21,222 nt of DNA, taken from contig JBBCJT010000225.1 in the NCBI GenBank assembly GCA_037190665.1, positions 1 through 21,222 of the forward strand, given 5' to 3'. The DNA comes from JBBCJT01 sp037190665 (GTDB lineage: Bacteria; Pseudomonadota; Alphaproteobacteria; Acetobacterales; Acetobacteraceae). The number at the start of each line of letters is the position of its first letter. Position 1 is the first letter of the stretch. The notes below the pieces were generated by a model. That model did no database searches. It was not told the DNA's origin and was given only the letters and a program-made list of their open reading frames with translations. Made by a program: the position numbers and the translations under genes. Of the stretch, positions 7,674 through 14,821 are shown piece after piece.

Positions 7674-7979
7674 ATGGCCGAGGAGATTCGTAACCCTGCG
7701 CATCGTGGGTTTGCGGCAATGGATCAGGCGAAGCAGAGGGCGATCGCCTCGAAGGGCGGACAGAGCGTGCCGCCGGAAAAGCGCAGCTTCGCGCAAGACC
7801 CCGCGCTTGCCGCGCAGGCAGGTCGGAAGGGCGGACAGAGCGTCGCCCCGCAGGACCGCCCCTTCTCGCAGAACCGCGAACTGGCCGCTCAGGCCGGCCG
7901 CAAGGGCGGACAGGCGAGTCACAGCCGCAATGCCGCCCGCACCACGCCGGCGGCGGACAACGACGACAACACGGGCTGA
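7674..7979 (+). CDS. KGG-repeat stress-induced small protein (con-10/YmdF-like)
   Basis: A 101-residue, hydrophilic, low-complexity protein with three KGG motifs at 27-29, 52-54 and 77-79, spaced exactly 25 residues apart. Each is preceded by AIAS or AQAGR, and the first two are followed by QSV. This is the stress-induced KGG repeat family, related to fungal conidiation protein con-10 and enterobacterial YmdF/YciG. Family members are typically induced in stationary phase or under desiccation and osmotic stress; the molecular role is not settled. The N-terminus (NPAHRGFAAMD) is also typical. GGAGG ten bases upstream supports the ATG at 7674. It is the first of three closely packed plus-strand genes (gap 12 bases to the next). 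The gene is not a DNA repeat array; the periodicity is in the protein. Confidence 0.9.
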   Translation: MAEEIRNPAHRGFAAMDQAKQRAIASKGGQSVPPEKRSFAQDPALAAQAGRKGGQSVAPQDRPFSQNRELAAQAGRKGGQASHSRNAARTTPAADNDDNTG

Positions 7980-7991
7980 GGGAGGCGACGC

Positions 7992-8234
7992 ATGGGCAGA
8001 GATCCGAAGAACGCTCCCCCGCCCGGGGAGAAACGCACGAAGGAGAAGAAGGAGAAGGCGCTGGAGGAGGCACTCGACGACAGCTTTCCGGCGAGCGATC
8101 CCCCCGCCGTCACCAGCCCCACGCGCAGCATCACCGGCGACGACGAGGTGGTGAACAAGCCGCCGCCGTCCGACGATGCCGAGGATCCCGACGAAGGCAT
8201 GCAGAAGGACAAAGGCATGCGGAAGGACAGATGA
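7992..8234 (+). CDS. Small charged protein with DDSFPASDPP motif
   Basis: An 80-residue hydrophilic protein, very likely disordered. It has a lysine/glutamate-rich stretch (13-27), then ALDDSFPASDPPAVT at about 27-41, then an acidic and KD-rich tail. The DDSFPASDPP motif recurs in many short uncharacterised proteobacterial proteins, usually near stress genes; no function is established that I know of. GGAGG six bases before ATG 7992 supports the start. The stop overlaps the next start (ATGA at 8231-8234), so the two are probably translated together. No signal peptide, membrane segment or cysteine is present. Confidence 0.82.
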   Translation: MGRDPKNAPPPGEKRTKEKKEKALEEALDDSFPASDPPAVTSPTRSITGDDEVVNKPPPSDDAEDPDEGMQKDKGMRKDR

Positions 8235-8440
8235 TGTCCGATCCTGCGCGGGAGCGGCCGCCACCGACCCCGAACGAACCGGGACGGCCCCAGGAAACGC
8301 CGACGCCCCGGCGGCCGCCCGAAACGCCGCCACCGGATCCGGGGCCGGAGCCTCCGCCCCCGCCGGTCGAGCTGCCGCCGGAGAATCCGCACACGCCACC
8401 ACCCCCGGCGATCGCCGGCGGAGGGGAAAAGAAACGCTAG
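8231..8440 (+). CDS. Very proline-rich 69-residue protein
   Basis: By my count 28 of 69 residues are proline, with runs such as PPPPP at 41-45 and PPPP at 56-59 mixed with E, T and R. It must be extended and disordered. It has no hydrophobic signal or membrane segment. It starts within the stop of the DDSFPASDPP gene (ATGA overlap; ATG at 8231, or 8234 immediately after). It ends in a CTAG shared with the convergent aminotransferase gene's stop. I recognise no family. Because GC-rich DNA readily produces proline-rich frames, the main support for a real gene is the translational coupling and tight packing. If expressed it could act as a spacer-like or binding-platform peptide, but that is a guess. 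Confidence 0.6.
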   Translation: MMSDPARERPPPTPNEPGRPQETPTPRRPPETPPPDPGPEPPPPPVELPPENPHTPPPPAIAGGGEKKR

Positions 8441-9873
8441 TGCATCGTCGCAGCGTGAGAGAGCGAGAAATGCGCCGCGAGATCGGGTGACCACCCGCGC
8501 GGCGCATACTCGCCACTCACGGGATCGGCTTCGTACGCGCCCAGATACGCGCCGCGCGAGATGCGCTCCAGCGCATCGGTGAGCACGTCCACATCTTCCA
8601 TCGTGTTGTAGCAACCGAAGCTGGCACGAACCATGCCCGGGATCGCGGCGCGGTCGCCGGCGGCGATACGGTCGCGCACCGCGCGCGCCTCCCCGTGCGT
8701 CAGCCCGAGAAGCCGCACGAGATAGGGATGCGCGCAGAAGCAGCCGTTGCGCACGCCGATCCCGAACTCCGTGCCCAGGATCGCCGCCACCAGCCCGTGC
8801 GGCAGCGGGCCGAGGTTGAAGGAGATCACGCCGAGCCGCCGCGACAGATGCCGGGGATCGGTATCGCCGTAGATGCGCAGTCCCGCGAGGCCGGCGAGCC
8901 TCTCCAGCGCGTAGGCTGTCAGCATCGCCTCGTGATGCGCCACTTCCTCCATCCCGATGCGCTGCAACTCCCGCGTGGCGGCGGCCAGCGCCACGGCGCC
9001 CACGGCGTTGGGCGTGCCGGCCTCGTCACGGTCCGGCGTGCCCGCCCAGGCAACGTCATCAAGCGAGACGAATTCGATGGTCCCACCGCCGCGGCATTCG
9101 GGCTCGCCGTGCATGAACGTATCGCGCCGGCCGATCAGGGCGCCGGTGCCGAAAGGCGCGTACATCTTGTGGGCGGACAGGGCGACGTAGTCGAGGTGGC
9201 CGGGGTCTTCCAGCCGGCCGATCGCGATGCGCCGGTGCGGGGCGAGCTGGGCGCAATCGGCGAAGATCTGCGCCCCCGCCGCATGCGCCTTCGTCGCGAG
9301 GCCGCGCAGATCGGGCACATGGCCGGTGACATTGGATCCCCCGGAGACGGCGACGAGCTTCACGCGCCCGGCGTGCAGCCACAGCAGCCGGTCGAGATCG
9401 TCCTCATCCAGCCGGCCGAGCGCATCGACGCCGATATGGACCACCCGCGCGCGCACCCGCCACGGCAGGTCGTTGCTGTGATGCTCCATCTGCGAGACCA
9501 GCACCACGTCCTCGGGCGCCAGTTGCAGCCGGTAGGACAGCTTGTTGACCGCCTCCGTCGTGTTCTTCCCGAAGATCACCACGTGCTCGCGGGCGTTCGC
9601 GCCCACGAACTCCGCCACCGCCTCGCGCGCATCCTCATAGGCGCGGGTCGCGACCTGGCTCTTGAACCCCGCGCCGCGATGCACGGAGGCATACCACTCC
9701 ATGAAGCGCGCGACGGTCTCCATCACCGCGCGCAGCGGCGGCGTGGTGGCCGCGTTGTCGAGATTGACGTAACGCCGCGTCGAACCGTCCAGCAGCGGCA
9801 CGGCCCGTTCGAGACCGACGACGCAGTTGCGCATATCCGCCAACGCGGCCGGCACGGCGCCAATGGCGTTCAT
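8437..9873 (-). CDS. Class V aminotransferase, cysteine desulfurase-like (SufS/CsdA related)
   Basis: A 478-residue PLP enzyme, longer than SufS (about 406), with an N-terminal extension of about 30 residues and a C-terminal tail after 440. Key features are LDNAATT (38-44), ASVHRGAGF (62-70), MEHHSNDLPW with H131 stacking on PLP, D206 in the FADCAQ segment, and the Schiff-base lysine K236 in ALSAHKMYAPFG. The segment RNGCFCAHP puts cysteines C378 and C380 where SufS carries its persulfide cysteine. It probably removes sulfur (or a related group) from cysteine or a similar substrate. It lacks SufE/SufBCD neighbours, so it is unlikely to be the housekeeping Fe-S enzyme. It is the second gene of an operon, overlapping the DUF4395 stop by four bases. 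Its stop shares CTAG with a convergent gene. Confidence 0.88.
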   Translation of the reverse strand: MNAIGAVPAALADMRNCVVGLERAVPLLDGSTRRYVNLDNAATTPPLRAVMETVARFMEWYASVHRGAGFKSQVATRAYEDAREAVAEFVGANAREHVVIFGKNTTEAVNKLSYRLQLAPEDVVLVSQMEHHSNDLPWRVRARVVHIGVDALGRLDEDDLDRLLWLHAGRVKLVAVSGGSNVTGHVPDLRGLATKAHAAGAQIFADCAQLAPHRRIAIGRLEDPGHLDYVALSAHKMYAPFGTGALIGRRDTFMHGEPECRGGGTIEFVSLDDVAWAGTPDRDEAGTPNAVGAVALAAATRELQRIGMEEVAHHEAMLTAYALERLAGLAGLRIYGDTDPRHLSRRLGVISFNLGPLPHGLVAAILGTEFGIGVRNGCFCAHPYLVRLLGLTHGEARAVRDRIAAGDRAAIPGMVRASFGCYNTMEDVDVLTDALERISRGAYLGAYEADPVSGEYAPRGWSPDLAAHFSLSHAATMH

Positions 9874-10433
9874 CGTGCGCCTCCCGGGCCGCGCAGCGGT
9901 TCAAGCGTGCAGGCGCCGTGGGTACAGATCTCGTAATCGGGGTCCTGCGCCCAGCCGCGTTTGACCAGCAGCCGGTGGATCTCGCAGCCCAGGCACAGGC
10001 CCAGCACCGCCTCCATCCACATCAGCGCGAGGCAGATCACGCAGACGGTCAGCGGCAATCCACCCCGGATGCCGCTGTTGGTGATCACCATCATCGCGAA
10101 GGTCATCACCAGCCCCAGCGTCCAGGCGAAGCGCTTCGGCTTTGCCGAGACCCAGTGCGGCGGCTGTCGCCGCGTCATCCAGCGCGCGACGATGCCGGTG
10201 GGGCTGTGGCGGATTCCCGCCGTCACGCGGATCAGGAAGTCGACGAAGAACACCGTCGTGACGATCTGGATCGGCGTATAGACCCTGGCGAAGTACGCGT
10301 AGGCGAAAGCCGCCGCGCCAATCACCATCATCAGCCCGGCGGCGGCGCGGACCTGGTTCTCCTCGAAGACCGCGGCGCGGACCTCCGTGCCGTTGTGCAT
10401 CAGGCCGTGGACAATCTCCCCGTACGTCGCCAT
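9870..10433 (-). CDS. DUF4395-type membrane protein with six cysteines
   Basis: 187 residues with about four hydrophobic segments (about 30-48, 53-72, 103-119 and 126-148). The family signature is seen as FLIRVTAGIRHSPTG (66-80), the KPKRFAWTLGL segment (98-108) and EAVLGLCLGCEIHRLL (141-156). Cysteines occur in three pairs: C131-V-I-C134, C147-L-G-C150 and C170...C175. The first two are CXXC motifs at the end of the last hydrophobic stretch. DUF4395 has no established function; the CXXC motifs suggest thiol redox or sulfur handling at the inner membrane. GGGGAG seven bases upstream supports ATG 10433. It overlaps the desulfurase-like gene by ATGA, a direct hint that the pair works together. 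The promoter must lie in 10434-10606, next to a CRP-type palindrome. Confidence 0.85.
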   Translation of the reverse strand: MATYGEIVHGLMHNGTEVRAAVFEENQVRAAAGLMMVIGAAAFAYAYFARVYTPIQIVTTVFFVDFLIRVTAGIRHSPTGIVARWMTRRQPPHWVSAKPKRFAWTLGLVMTFAMMVITNSGIRGGLPLTVCVICLALMWMEAVLGLCLGCEIHRLLVKRGWAQDPDYEICTHGACTLEPLRGPGGAR

Positions 10434-10539
10434 GCGCCGTCTCCCCTGTCCGCCGATCGTCGTCGGCCTGCCGCGCCGGGCGCGGGACGAGCGAAGTGCC
10501 CGGTGCGGGCGTTTCTATTGGATGCAAAACGTTTCAGAT

Positions 10540-10556
10540 GTGTGTCCATCTCACAC
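10540..10556. promoter_or_regulatory. Imperfect GTGTG...CACAC inverted repeat
   Basis: GTGTG (10540-10544) and CACAC (10552-10556) flank seven bases, 23 bases from the CRP-type palindrome and in the same upstream region of the DUF4395 operon. The spacing does not fit the TGTGA-N6-TCACA pattern exactly. It may be a weaker second site or chance. Confidence 0.25.
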
Positions 10557-10578
10557 CGGCGCCTTCCGGCGGCACCGA

Positions 10579-10594
10579 TGTGACGGCCGTCACA
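10579..10594. promoter_or_regulatory. Perfect CRP-type palindrome upstream of the DUF4395/desulfurase-like operon
   Basis: TGTGACGGCCGTCACA is a perfect 16-base palindrome and matches the CRP consensus TGTGA-N6-TCACA at all ten fixed positions. It lies between the ligD stop (10609-10607) and the DUF4395 start (10433), about 146 bases upstream of that start codon. A CRP/FNR-family regulator is the natural candidate. As a hairpin it could instead help end ligD transcription, though no T run follows. Confidence 0.6.
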
Positions 10595-10606
10595 GGGGAA
10601 ATGGCG

Positions 10607-13162
10607 TTACCGGCGCCCGCGGCGTGCGGGCGTGCCGCCGGTCAGGGCGCGAATCGCCTTCGCCAGGGGAACGCCCGCCTTCGCGAAGTCCTTCCACTGG
10701 TCAGTCGGCTTCTTGCCGTCCAGCAGTTCGGCCAGCTTCTGCCCGCCCGGCTTCAGATCGCCGCGCAGCGCCGACCAGGGCAGCGGCACCGCGACCGGCG
10801 CGCCGGGGCGGCCGCGCGGCGACCAGGCGGCGACCGCCGTGGAGGTGCGGTCGTTCCGCAGATAGTCGAGGAAGATGCGCCCGCCGCGCGCCTTCTTCGC
10901 CAGCGTGACGGTGAAGCGGTCCGGCGCATCCTGCGCCATCATCGTGCAGACAGTGCGCGCGAAGGTCTTCGCCTCCGGCCAGCCCACCGCGCCGCGCGCC
11001 CTGGCATCCAGCGGCACCGCTACATGCAGCCCCTTGCCGCCGGTGGATTTGAGGAACGGCACGAGGCCGAGGCCTTCCAGCCGCCGCTTCATCTCCGCCG
11101 CCGCCTCGATCACCCGCGCGAAGTCCAGTCCCACATCGGGGTCGAGGTCGAAGATCAGCCGATCCGGCGTGTCCAGCGCATCCACCGTCGCGCCCCACGG
11201 GTGGAACTCGACGACGTTCATCTGCACCAGCGCCACCAGCCCGCCGATATCCTCAATGTAGATGTATGGCTGTCGCGTATCGTCCGTCAGATCGACCTGC
11301 TGGATCAGCGACGACATGCCTTTCATGGCGTGACGCTGGAAGAAGGTCTGGCCGCCGATGCCATCCGGCGCACGCAGGATGGAGACCGGCCGGCGCGCGA
11401 GATGCGGCAGCAGCCGGTCCGCATAGTCTTCCACGTAGCGCGCGAGATCGCGCTTGGTGATCTCGGGGCTGCCCGATACCGCTGGCCACAGCACACGGTC
11501 CGGCGTGCTCAGCGAGATACCGGCCACCACCACGCGCCCGGTCCGCTGCGGTGAGGGTTTCGCAGGCGCCGCCTCGTCCTCCTCCCGCGCCGGCTTGTCC
11601 TCCCGCACGCCGAGATAGCTCGCGTGGCGCAGGATCCCCTGCCCGGTCCAGCCGCCGTAGGCGACCTCGACCAGCAGGCGCGGCTCGGTCCAGCGGGAGA
11701 CGGCGGCGCGTCGGTCGGGTTGGGTACCGACGAAAGGCGAGGTCCGGCGCGCCAGTTCGTCCAGCTTCGGCAGCAGCAGCTTACGCGCAGGTTCGCCGAA
11801 GCCCGTGCCGACGCGACCGACATAGACGAGCTTCCCGTCCCGCCAGGTCCCGACCAGCAGCGCACCGATCCCCTTGCCGCTGCGGTCGGCTTCCCATGCA
11901 CCGACGACGAATTCCTCCCGCCCGCGACACTTCGCCTTGGTCCAGTCGCCCGACCGGCCGCTGCGATAGGGCGACCCCGCGCGCTTGGAGACGATCCCCT
12001 CCAGATCCATCCGGCAGGCGGAGCGCATCACGGCCTCGCCCGGCGCATTGAAATGGGTGAGGAAACGAAGCGCGCCGGAGGATGTCTCGGGCAGCAGCTT
12101 GGCGAGCGCAGCCTTGCGCTGCTCCAGCGTCCGTTCGCGCTGATCCTTGCCGCCCGCGAACAGCAGGTCGAAGCCGAAGAAGACGGGCTCGGCCCGGCTC
12201 TCGCCCGCGAGCATCGCCTGCAACGCGGCGAAATCGGGCATGCCGTCCGCATCCAGCACCACCGCCTCGCCGTCGATCAGGCAATCGGGCAGCCCCTTCC
12301 CGGCCGCGACGAGCGCGGGAAAGCGTTCGGACCAGTCGAGCCCGGTGCGCGTCCGCAACCGCGCCGTCCCGCCCTCAGCGCGAAGCTGCAAGCGGTAGCC
12401 GTCCAGCTTGATCTCGTGCAGCCAGCCCGACCCGGTCGGCGGCGCATCCACGGGCTTGCAGAGCATCGGCGGGATGAAGTCCGGCATCGCCCCGCCCTTC
12501 GCGTGCCGCGCGGCCGGGCGTTTCGCGGCCGCCGGGGCGGCGGCGGGCTTCTTGCGAGCGCGGGGCGCGTCCCCGCCCGCGATCTGCGCCAGCGTGCGGC
12601 CGCTGACGATCGAGGTCTCGGCCTTCAGCACGGCGTCGCCCTCGCCGGGCCGCGCCTCCGCGTCCTGCTCCTTGATCAGCAGCCAGTTGTTCCGTCCGCG
12701 ATCGGCCTGGCGCGGGCGCATGCGGACCAGCGTGAAGCCGCCGGTCAGCCGCTCCCCGTGCAGGGTGAACTTCAGCTTGCCGGCAGCGAGATCATCCGCG
12801 ACGCGGGCGGGGTCCTCGGGCGTCCAGGTCCCCCGGTCCCAGATCTGCACCGTGCCGCCACCATACTGGCCCTTCGGGATCATGCCCTCGAACTCGTTGT
12901 AGGCGATCGGGTGATCCTCGACCTCGACGGCGAGGCGCTTGTCCGCGGGGTCGAGCGAGGGGCCGCGGGTGACGGCCCACGACTTCATCACCCCGTCCCA
13001 CTCCAGCCGCAGGTCGTAGTGCAGCCGCGTCGCATCATGCCGCTGCACCACATAGGCCAGCGCCGCCTGCCCCCGCCGTCCGCCGCCCGCAGGCTCGGCC
13101 GTGCGCGCGAAATTCCGTTTGGCGCGATAGGTGGCAAGCCGGCCGCGTGGCGACGCGGTCAT
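10607..13162 (-). CDS. ligD: Multifunctional ATP-dependent DNA ligase D (phosphoesterase-ligase-polymerase)
   Basis: The end-processing and sealing enzyme of bacterial non-homologous end joining, 851 residues, normal for the family. The order is PE-Lig-Pol, as in Pseudomonas LigD. The 3'-phosphoesterase domain (about 36-165) has RHDATRLHYDLRLEWDG with H42, D43 and H48, and H84 in EDHP. An alanine/lysine-rich linker spans about 197-225. The ligase has adenylation lysine K252 in EIKLDGYRL, motif IV DLEGIVSKR (386-394) and motif V WTKAKCR (407-413), then an OB fold to about 520. The primase-like polymerase (about 548-845) has metal ligands D672 and D674 in FDLDPD and D766 in FLDYLRN. The start overlaps the ku stop by four bases (ATGA at 13159-13162). 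All catalytic residues I can check are present. Confidence 0.97.
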   Translation of the reverse strand: MTASPRGRLATYRAKRNFARTAEPAGGGRRGQAALAYVVQRHDATRLHYDLRLEWDGVMKSWAVTRGPSLDPADKRLAVEVEDHPIAYNEFEGMIPKGQYGGGTVQIWDRGTWTPEDPARVADDLAAGKLKFTLHGERLTGGFTLVRMRPRQADRGRNNWLLIKEQDAEARPGEGDAVLKAETSIVSGRTLAQIAGGDAPRARKKPAAAPAAAKRPAARHAKGGAMPDFIPPMLCKPVDAPPTGSGWLHEIKLDGYRLQLRAEGGTARLRTRTGLDWSERFPALVAAGKGLPDCLIDGEAVVLDADGMPDFAALQAMLAGESRAEPVFFGFDLLFAGGKDQRERTLEQRKAALAKLLPETSSGALRFLTHFNAPGEAVMRSACRMDLEGIVSKRAGSPYRSGRSGDWTKAKCRGREEFVVGAWEADRSGKGIGALLVGTWRDGKLVYVGRVGTGFGEPARKLLLPKLDELARRTSPFVGTQPDRRAAVSRWTEPRLLVEVAYGGWTGQGILRHASYLGVREDKPAREEDEAAPAKPSPQRTGRVVVAGISLSTPDRVLWPAVSGSPEITKRDLARYVEDYADRLLPHLARRPVSILRAPDGIGGQTFFQRHAMKGMSSLIQQVDLTDDTRQPYIYIEDIGGLVALVQMNVVEFHPWGATVDALDTPDRLIFDLDPDVGLDFARVIEAAAEMKRRLEGLGLVPFLKSTGGKGLHVAVPLDARARGAVGWPEAKTFARTVCTMMAQDAPDRFTVTLAKKARGGRIFLDYLRNDRTSTAVAAWSPRGRPGAPVAVPLPWSALRGDLKPGGQKLAELLDGKKPTDQWKDFAKAGVPLAKAIRALTGGTPARRGRR

Positions 13163-14070
13163 CCGGCGGCGCGGCGACGCGGGGACTTGGCAGCGCGTTT
13201 GGTCGCGGTCTTGGCCGCGCGCTTCTTCGACGGGGTCTTGCGCTTGGCCGCGCTCTGCTGCTTCGCGGCCGCCGCGCGGGACGGTTTGGCCTCCGTGCGG
13301 CCGAGGCTGCGGCGGAGCGCATCCATCAGGTCGATCACGTTGTCCTGCGCGGGCGGCGCGGCCGGCACGCCGCCGTCGCCACCATCGTCCTTGGCGCGGA
13401 TCAGCTCGCGCAACGCATCCTCGTAGCGGTCGCGGAACTCGGACGGGTCGAACTTGCCATCGAGCTGCGCGATGATCTGCCCGGCGATCTGCAGCATCTG
13501 CCGGTCCACCTTCGCCGCCGGGATCTCGTCGAACAGTGCGGCATCGTCGCGCACCTCGTCGGCCGCGCGCAGCGTGGTGACCAGCAGGCCCTCGCCGCGC
13601 GGCTCGATGGCCACGATCCGCTCCCGCGTGTGCATGACCACCCGGCCTAGGCCGATGCGCCCGGCCTTCTCCATCGCCTCGCGGATCACGGCGAAGGCCT
13701 GCGCGCCGGGCTTGTCGGAGGGGATCAGGTAGTAGGGCTCGTCCCACCAGATGCGGTCGATCGTAGCCGCATCGACGAAGCGCTCGATGTCGATGGTGCG
13801 CGTGCTCTCCAGCCGGATCGCGCGGATTTCCTCGTCGGTCAGCAGCACGTATCGCCCCTTCTCGATCTCGTAGCCCTTCACGAGATCGCCGCGCTGCAGG
13901 TCCTCGCCGGTCTCCGCATCCACGGTGACCATGCGCACCCGGTTGCCGGTCTCCGGATTGATCAGGTTGAAGCGCACGTCACCGGCGCGTGAGGTGGCGC
14001 CGTACAGCGCCACGGGACAGGACACGAGGGAGAGGCGCAGATGCCCCTCCCAGACCGGACGTGCAGCCAT
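13159..14070 (-). CDS. ku: Ku homodimeric DNA end-binding protein
   Basis: 303 residues. Ku encircles broken DNA ends and recruits LigD. The core Ku beta-barrel domain spans about 1-230: MAARPVWEGHLRLSLVSCPV at the start, then RIWWDEPYYLIPSD and GRVVMHTRERIVAIEPRG. The conserved minimal C-terminal segment, NVIDLMDALRRSL (244-256), follows; in other bacteria this region contacts LigD. A basic tail (260-303) rich in lysine, arginine and alanine resembles the extended tails that help Ku hold DNA. GGAGA ahead of ATG 14070 supports the start. The gene is first in the ku-ligD operon and diverges from a membrane protein gene. No tandem second ku gene is seen here. Confidence 0.97.
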   Translation of the reverse strand: MAARPVWEGHLRLSLVSCPVALYGATSRAGDVRFNLINPETGNRVRMVTVDAETGEDLQRGDLVKGYEIEKGRYVLLTDEEIRAIRLESTRTIDIERFVDAATIDRIWWDEPYYLIPSDKPGAQAFAVIREAMEKAGRIGLGRVVMHTRERIVAIEPRGEGLLVTTLRAADEVRDDAALFDEIPAAKVDRQMLQIAGQIIAQLDGKFDPSEFRDRYEDALRELIRAKDDGGDGGVPAAPPAQDNVIDLMDALRRSLGRTEAKPSRAAAAKQQSAAKRKTPSKKRAAKTATKRAAKSPRRRAAG

Positions 14071-14137
14071 CTCGTTCTCTCCGCCACCGGGGCAATGGGC
14101 GATAACGCCGCAGCATGCCATGTGTTGCCGCGGGATG

Positions 14138-14153
14138 GTTGCACGGTCGCAAC
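14138..14153. promoter_or_regulatory. GTTGC-N6-GCAAC inverted repeat in the ku divergent region
   Basis: GTTGC (14138-14142) and GCAAC (14149-14153) are perfect inverted 5-base arms separated by six bases, in the 124-base region between ku (minus) and the membrane protein (plus). A CRP-like geometry (5-6-5) is kept but the sequence differs. Five-base arms are easily met by chance. Confidence 0.25.
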
Positions 14154-14194
14154 GCGGGCGCGCAGATTGACCGGCCCCGACGGACCGACCGCAC

Positions 14195-14821
14195 ATGAAC
14201 TATCCACCCGGCATCTCGGGCCAGCCGGCCCCGAAGCAGCGCCTGATCGAAGTCGGCGCGGGGGCGGACGATCTCGATTACTGGAAGGCGAAGGAGGCGA
14301 TCCGGCAGGCCGAGCTCCGCCTCGGCGCGCAGGCCGGTTCGCTGCGGGCCGCCGAGACGCGCGCCACCTCGCTGATCGGCTGGGCGTCGGTCCTCGCCTC
14401 GGCCGCGGTGGCTTTCGCCACCGGCGGATGGAACACCCTGCTCGGCACGGCCCCGGCCGCAAGCGTCTCGCCGGTGACGCAGGACCTCACGGGGCGGGTC
14501 GGCGCGGCATGGCTCCTGGTGGCGGGCGCTCTCGGCTGCATCTGCTGCGCCTTGTGGTCGATCTGGCCGCAGCGCTTCTACCTGCCGGGCCAGCATCCGC
14601 AGACCATCCTGGGCCTCGACGGGCCGAACGAGCTTGCGCTGCTGCGCCGCCTCGCGCGCGGCTACGGGATGGCCATGGACGACAACACGCAGCGGCTGGC
14701 GCGCGCCGCGTGGTGGCTGCGCGCGGCCTATGTCGCGCTGCTGGGCGGGATCCTGCTCGCCGGCATCGCCATGACGTGGCCGCGCCTGCCGGGCCGGCTG
14801 CTCGGCTGGTTGCCCTTCTAG
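14195..14821 (+). CDS. Membrane protein of unknown function, three predicted helices
   Basis: 208 residues. A polar N-terminus leads into a charged amphipathic helix (DYWKAKEAIRQAELRL at 28-43). Hydrophobic segments follow at about 58-76 and 102-122. A cytoplasmic-like stretch with LGLDGPNELALLRRLARG (139-156) comes next, then a third helix at about 175-194 and the end GWLPF. Helix two carries three cysteines (GCICC at 114-118). The helix-TM-TM-helix-TM plan loosely resembles small effector-type membrane proteins of the SLATT/PycTM kind, but no nucleotide-cyclase partner is present and I do not assign it. It diverges from ku, so a shared regulatory region is possible. Its stop shares CTAG with a convergent small gene. 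Confidence 0.8.
   Translation: MNYPPGISGQPAPKQRLIEVGAGADDLDYWKAKEAIRQAELRLGAQAGSLRAAETRATSLIGWASVLASAAVAFATGGWNTLLGTAPAASVSPVTQDLTGRVGAAWLLVAGALGCICCALWSIWPQRFYLPGQHPQTILGLDGPNELALLRRLARGYGMAMDDNTQRLARAAWWLRAAYVALLGGILLAGIAMTWPRLPGRLLGWLPF

Noticed and set aside
7674..7979. Short tandem DNA repeat or CRISPR-like array
   Set aside because: The periodicity is 75 bases of imperfect coding repeat (KGG motifs every 25 residues), with no spacers or conserved palindromic repeat.
8437..9873. Housekeeping sufS or iscS
   Set aside because: No suf or isc genes adjoin it, the protein is longer with extra tails, and the cysteine segment is RNGCFCAHP, so a specialised relative is more likely.
13163..13747. 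N-terminal extension of LigD into the ku gene
   Set aside because: The frame is open but overlaps ku antiphase; the LigD family begins near ATG 13162, which overlaps the ku stop by ATGA.
14195..14821. PycTM/SLATT-type anti-phage effector
   Set aside because: Only the general membrane topology is similar; there is no nucleotide cyclase or other defence gene nearby.
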